Part shown: piece by piece, positions 4,882 to 8,135 of the stretch
Layout of the letters: every line of letters begins with the position of its first letter
Numbering within the stretch: position 1 is the stretch's first letter
NCBI GenBank assembly: GCA_016867675.1
Contig: VGIZ01000017.1
Span: forward strand, 1-8,135
Length of the DNA stretch: 8,135 nt
Direction of reading: 5' to 3'
From: Candidatus Aenigmatarchaeota archaeon
Lineage (GTDB): Archaea; Aenigmatarchaeota; Aenigmatarchaeia; QMZP01
Notes under the pieces: generated by a model
Database searches by the model: none
Told to the model about the DNA's origin: nothing
What the model saw: only the letters and a program-made list of their open reading frames with translations
Position numbers and translations under genes: made by a program

Positions 4882-5451
4882 ATGATTGCTCCTTCTCGAC
4901 ACGAACTGGAGAATCTAAGAAAAAACAACAAAAAATTTCTTAAGGAAGTAAAGTTTCACGTCGGTTATAACCCTGCAAGAAAGTGGTACAAATACAAAAA
5001 TCCCCTCAAACAGGCGAAGAATTACTTCATAGTCATCATATGCAGGTATCTTCCGCCTGGTGAACTGAAAAACCATCTTTACAGGCTAATGGGCGCCAAG
5101 ATAGGCAAGAATGTCTCGATAGCCAATGATGCCATACTTGACCCCATATTTCCAGAGCTTATAAAGATAGAGGACAACGTCATCTTAGGCTGGGGCACAA
5201 AGCTGTTCACTCACGAGTTCACGCTTGACACATTCAGAATAGGTTCGATAGTGGTATGTAAGAATAGCATGGTTGGCGAGTTCTCAGTTGTCAGGCCAGG
5301 CGTGAAGATAGGCAGGAACAGCATGATAGCAGCCATGTCCTTTGTCAATGAGGATGTGGGCGACAACGTGCTGGAGGGCGGGGTTCCCATACACATAATA
5401 AAGCATTATGAGGGGATGCGGAAGGCATCCAGAAAGCAGTTTGTTTCATAG
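4882..5451 (+). CDS. Left-handed beta-helix (hexapeptide) acyltransferase
   Basis: 189 residues from ATG 4882. Residues 41-70 form a hydrophobic and basic segment ending LKNHLYRLMG, typical of the membrane-associated maltose O-acetyltransferase/NeuD-like group; 71-172 carry hexapeptide-type turns: GAKIGKNVSI, IKIEDNVILGWG, GSIVVCKNSMVG, RPGVKIGRNSMIA and DVGDNVLEGGVP. The THEF at 110-113 supplies a His at the place where many family members keep the active-site His. The family moves acetyl or acyl groups from CoA to sugars, lipids or amino groups as trimers; the substrate here is unknown. An upstream in-frame ATG at 4840 would add 14 residues, but it lies inside the divergent gene and upstream of the TATA box, so 4882 is preferred. 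Neighbouring membrane proteins hint at a lipid or surface-glycan role. It is AT-richer than psmB and aCPSF1. Confidence 0.8.
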   Translation: MIAPSRHELENLRKNNKKFLKEVKFHVGYNPARKWYKYKNPLKQAKNYFIVIICRYLPPGELKNHLYRLMGAKIGKNVSIANDAILDPIFPELIKIEDNVILGWGTKLFTHEFTLDTFRIGSIVVCKNSMVGEFSVVRPGVKIGRNSMIAAMSFVNEDVGDNVLEGGVPIHIIKHYEGMRKASRKQFVS

Positions 5452-5469
5452 CATTCAGCTCATTAACGC

Positions 5470-5476
5470 TTATAAA
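5470..5476 (+). promoter_or_regulatory. TATA box for psmB
   Basis: TTATAAA is centred 55 bases before ATG 5528, predicting a start near 5499 and a leader of about 28 bases. It lies 18 bases after the acyltransferase stop, so psmB is probably transcribed on its own. Confidence 0.6.
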
Positions 5477-5527
5477 CCAGCGCCCCAAAACTAATCTAAC
5501 GCATTGCAACGATTTCTGTGTGATACC

Positions 5528-6166
5528 ATGCTCAAAGAGGGAGACATCAAGAAGCTCAAGACAGGCACGACGACAATCGGGCTGCTTGCGAAGGACGCCG
5601 TGGTGCTTGGCGCGGAGAGGAAGGCCACCATGGGCTACCTTGTCGCGAGCAAGACCACGAAGAAGATACTCAGGATAGACGAGCACATAGCCATGAGCAT
5701 AGCGGGCGTAGTCGGGGACGCGCAGGCGCTGGACAGGTACATTAAAGCTGAACTAAAGCTGTTCAGGCTGCACGAGAACAAGAGGCCTTCGGTCAAGGCG
5801 GCGTCGCACCTGATGGCGAATATCCTTTACGGCAGGCGGTTCTACCCGTTCATCGTCCAGCTCATAGTGGGCGGCTACGACAGGAACGGGCCAGGGCTTT
5901 TCAGCCTTGAGCCCGACGGCAGCATAATCGAGGAGAAGGAATACTTTGCCAGCGGCTCGGGCTGCCCCATGGCGTTCGGCGTGCTTGAGGACAGCTACAG
6001 GCCGAACATGGGCATCGAGGAGGCCAAGCGGCTTGTGGTGCGCGCGATAAACGCGGCGATAAAGAGGGACATAGCGTCGGGCGGCAGCGGCATTGACATA
6101 ACGGTCATTGACTCAAGGGGCATACACGAGCTCCCCGACGAGGATGTTCAGAAGCTGCTGAAATAA
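5528..6166 (+). CDS. psmB: 20S proteasome beta subunit
   Basis: 212 residues, usual for archaeal beta subunits. A 13-residue propeptide (MLKEGDIKKLKTG) precedes the mature Thr1 at residue 14 (TTTIG). In mature numbering the catalytic set is present: Thr1, Glu17 (GAERKATMG), Lys33 (TKKILRID), Ser129 (FASGSG), and Asp168/Ser171 (RDIASGG). Glu rather than Asp at position 17 also occurs in Thermoplasma. The subunit forms the two inner heptameric rings of the 20S particle, cleaving unfolded proteins in the cytoplasm after autocatalytic removal of the propeptide. ATG 5528 gives the normal propeptide; a TTG at 5504 would add eight residues with no family support. GTGAT just before the ATG is a close-spaced ribosome site. 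aCPSF1 follows on the same strand 96 bases later. The partner alpha subunit gene is not in the window. Confidence 0.95.
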   Translation: MLKEGDIKKLKTGTTTIGLLAKDAVVLGAERKATMGYLVASKTTKKILRIDEHIAMSIAGVVGDAQALDRYIKAELKLFRLHENKRPSVKAASHLMANILYGRRFYPFIVQLIVGGYDRNGPGLFSLEPDGSIIEEKEYFASGSGCPMAFGVLEDSYRPNMGIEEAKRLVVRAINAAIKRDIASGGSGIDITVIDSRGIHELPDEDVQKLLK

Positions 6167-6262
6167 AAAATTAATATCATGTTAATCCCGTTTGGGACGG
6201 ATTTTGAAGGAAACAGCACTGCCAACAATGAGCTGACATGAAAGTGCACGAGAAGTGAACCC
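6167..6262 (+). other. psmB-aCPSF1 intergenic region: possible promoter and tiny ORFs
   Basis: The AT-rich stretch AAATTAATAT at 6169-6178 could be a TATA element, giving a start near 6200 and a leader of about 60 bases for aCPSF1. A short inverted repeat follows (TCCC 6186-6189, GGGA 6194-6197). A 20-codon ORF (6179-6241, MLIPFGTDF..) overlaps by ATGA a six-codon ORF (6238-6258, MKVHEK) that stops four bases before the aCPSF1 ATG. GAAGTGA (6252-6258) can serve as the ribosome site. The tiny ORFs may be chance. Confidence 0.35.
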
Positions 6263-8135
6263 ATGACAAAATCAAACATCTTGAAAGAACTTCAGGAAAA
6301 ACTGCCTGCCAACGCGGGCATAACAGAGATAAAGTTCGAGGGCTCGGAGATAATGCTCTACACCAAGAGCAGGGACTTCTTCCAGAACGGCGAGGAGACC
6401 ATAAAGCAGCTTGTCAGGGAGCTGAAGAAGCGCATAGAGCTGCGGCCTGACCTCAGCATATCCATGGATATGGAGAAGGCGAAGAAGAGGATAGAGGAGA
6501 TGATTCCAGCCGATGCGGGTGTCAAGGCTATTTATTTTGAGCCTGAGCTGGGCAAGGTGATAATCGAGGCGCAGAAGCCGGGCGTGGTGATTGGAAAGGG
6601 CGGCGAGACCTTCAAGCAGATAAGGAACGAGACGTTCTGGCTGCCGAAGATAGAGCGCGCGCCTGCTATTGAGTCTGAGATTGTGCGCGCTGTCCGCAAC
6701 TTCCTGCACACAGAGATTGACTACCGCAAGAAGTTCCTGAACACCATAGGACAGAGGATAAACACCGAGATAGAGCTGCCTGCCGACAAGCAGAACGAGT
6801 GGATAAGGATGACCATGCTAGGTGGTTATCGTCAGGTCGGCAGGAGCGCCATACTTGTGGAGACCCCGCACTCCAATGTCCTGATGGACTGCGGGGTGGA
6901 GCCTGGCTCTGAGGAGACGCCCTACTTCAATGTCCCGGAGTTCAACCTAGACGCCCTTGATGCCGTTGTCCTTACGCATGCGCACATAGACCACGCCGCC
7001 TACGTCCCGTGGCTCTACAAGCAGGGCTTCAAGGGCCCGCTCTACCTGACCGCGCCCACGCGCGACCTCATGGTGCTCCTCTGCCTTGACTACATAGACG
7101 TCTGCCAGAAGAACGGCAAGAACGTGCCCTACAACAAGAAGGACGTCGAGAGGGCTGTCAAGCACTCCATTGTGCTGGACTACGGCGAGGTCTCGGACAT
7201 AACGCCGAACATGAGGCTGACCCTGCAGCCGAGCGGCCACCTGCTCGGCAGCGCGCTCACGCACCTGCACATCGGCAACGGCGTGCACAACATTCTCTAC
7301 ACCTCGGACATGAAGTTCGGCCAGACGCGGCTGTTTGACCCCGCGTGGTGCCAGTTCCAGCGCGTGGAGACCTTGATGATGGAGTCCACCTACGGCGGGC
7401 GCGACGAGAACATGCCGCCCAGGCAGGCAATAGAGGAGGACTTCATGCGGGTCATAAACGCCACCATGGAGCGCGGGGGCAAGGTGCTCATCCCGAGCTT
7501 CGCGGTCGGCAGGTCGCAGGAGCTGATGGTGATACTCGCAAACAACAACTTCCAGCACCCTGTCTACATGGAGGGCATGGTCTGGGACGCCACCGCAATT
7601 CACACAGCCTACCCTGAATTTCTGTCCAAGCAGATACAGAACGACATCTTCCGCTACGGGCGCAACCCCTTCCTCTACGAGAAGTTCCACCACACAGTGC
7701 CGAAGGAGAGGGACAGGATACTTGACAGCGCAGAGCCCTGCGTGATAATCGCGACCAGCGGCATGCTCATAGGCGGGCCCAGCGTGGAGTACTTCAAGGC
7801 GCTGGCGCCCAACAAGAAGGACACGCTGCTGTTCGTCGGCTGGCAGAGCCCTGCCTCGCTGGGCAGCAGGATACAGAAGGGCTGGCGCGAGATACCCGCA
7901 TACACCGAGGAGGGCAAGACCAGGACCCAGCGCGTGGAGATGGAGGTCCAGACCACGCACGGCCTGTCAGGCCACTCGGGGCACAACGAGCTCATGAACT
8001 ACATCTACAAGCTCACCAGCAGGCCCGAGCGGATACTGGTCGGGCACGGCGAGCCCAAGAAGTGCGTGGACTTCGCGCGCGAGATAGGCCAGCGCTTCCG
8101 CTGCGAGGCCTTCGCGCCCAAGAACCTGGAGACGG
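6263..8135 (+). CDS. aCPSF1, KH-domain beta-CASP ribonuclease (3' truncated)
   Basis: An open frame of 624 codons runs to the window end, so about 10-15 residues and the stop are probably missing (relatives are near 636). Order: KH-type domains at about 1-70 and 72-145, the second with GKGG at 111-114; metallo-beta-lactamase motif 2 H239AHIDH244; His326 (PSGHLLGS); Asp349 (YTSDMKFG); then the beta-CASP region with E374STYGG, the IPSFAVGRSQEL helix, TSGMLIGGP, SGH571SGH and VGH595GEP. The family is the archaeal CPSF73/CPSF2 homologue: a zinc-dependent, dimeric endo/exoribonuclease that cuts U-rich RNA 3' ends and terminates transcription genome-wide. The missing tail helps dimerisation in relatives. 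Odd point: Gly573 stands where beta-CASP proteins usually have Asp after the motif-B His (HxD). ATG 6263 fits the family N-terminus. Its place after psmB is a recurrent archaeal arrangement. Confidence 0.95.
   Translation, partial: MTKSNILKELQEKLPANAGITEIKFEGSEIMLYTKSRDFFQNGEETIKQLVRELKKRIELRPDLSISMDMEKAKKRIEEMIPADAGVKAIYFEPELGKVIIEAQKPGVVIGKGGETFKQIRNETFWLPKIERAPAIESEIVRAVRNFLHTEIDYRKKFLNTIGQRINTEIELPADKQNEWIRMTMLGGYRQVGRSAILVETPHSNVLMDCGVEPGSEETPYFNVPEFNLDALDAVVLTHAHIDHAAYVPWLYKQGFKGPLYLTAPTRDLMVLLCLDYIDVCQKNGKNVPYNKKDVERAVKHSIVLDYGEVSDITPNMRLTLQPSGHLLGSALTHLHIGNGVHNILYTSDMKFGQTRLFDPAWCQFQRVETLMMESTYGGRDENMPPRQAIEEDFMRVINATMERGGKVLIPSFAVGRSQELMVILANNNFQHPVYMEGMVWDATAIHTAYPEFLSKQIQNDIFRYGRNPFLYEKFHHTVPKERDRILDSAEPCVIIATSGMLIGGPSVEYFKALAPNKKDTLLFVGWQSPASLGSRIQKGWREIPAYTEEGKTRTQRVEMEVQTTHGLSGHSGHNELMNYIYKLTSRPERILVGHGEPKKCVDFAREIGQRFRCEAFAPKNLET

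Noticed and set aside
5504..5527. Upstream TTG start for psmB
   Set aside because: It would put eight extra residues before a propeptide that already has normal length, and it lies close to the predicted transcription start.
6947..7960. 337-codon - strand ORF inside aCPSF1
   Set aside because: It is antisense to conserved nuclease motifs; its Leu/Val/His/Arg-rich composition is typical of a shadow of a GC-rich gene.

Overview
The window is chromosomal DNA from an archaeon. The evidence is an archaeal 20S proteasome beta subunit followed by a KH-domain beta-CASP nuclease (aCPSF1), an archaeal Era-like GTPase with DUF2073 and DUF2072 zinc-ribbon partners, TATA boxes about 25-30 bases upstream of starts, and several apparently leaderless starts. 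The core genes are GC-rich and use ATA (Ile) and AGG (Arg) heavily. I cannot fix the phylum; a euryarchaeal or DPANN lineage would fit.

Layout. (1) 2-973, + strand: the 3' end of the Era-like GTPase, then about 300 bases with no convincing protein but several strong hairpins (a candidate structured RNA), then a DUF2073 gene. (2) 1015-3324, + strand: a promoter and two tightly linked genes, a divergent inositol-monophosphatase-superfamily protein and a 372-residue protein I do not recognise. (3) 3334-3720, - strand: a small soluble hypothetical protein, convergent with region 2. (4) 3821-4274, + strand: promoter and the DUF2072 zinc-ribbon protein. (5) 4281-5451: an AT-richer island with two overlapping - strand genes for paralogous three-helix membrane proteins and, divergent from them, a left-handed beta-helix acyltransferase. 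(6) 5470-8135, + strand: promoter, psmB, and an almost complete aCPSF1 gene that runs off the right edge.

How they fit together. The GTPase, DUF2073 and DUF2072 proteins are recurrent archaeal neighbours of unknown joint function; here about 2.9 kb separates the zinc-ribbon member from the other two. PsmB (proteolysis) and aCPSF1 (RNA 3'-end formation and transcription termination) are also recurrent neighbours. The genes between these blocks look accessory: a possible phosphatase pair, a hypothetical protein, and a membrane-protein/acyltransferase cluster that may act on lipid or envelope components. The most unusual items are the candidate RNA at about 300-600, the half-size membrane protein pair with its face-to-face promoters, and the phosphatase-like/orphan pair.
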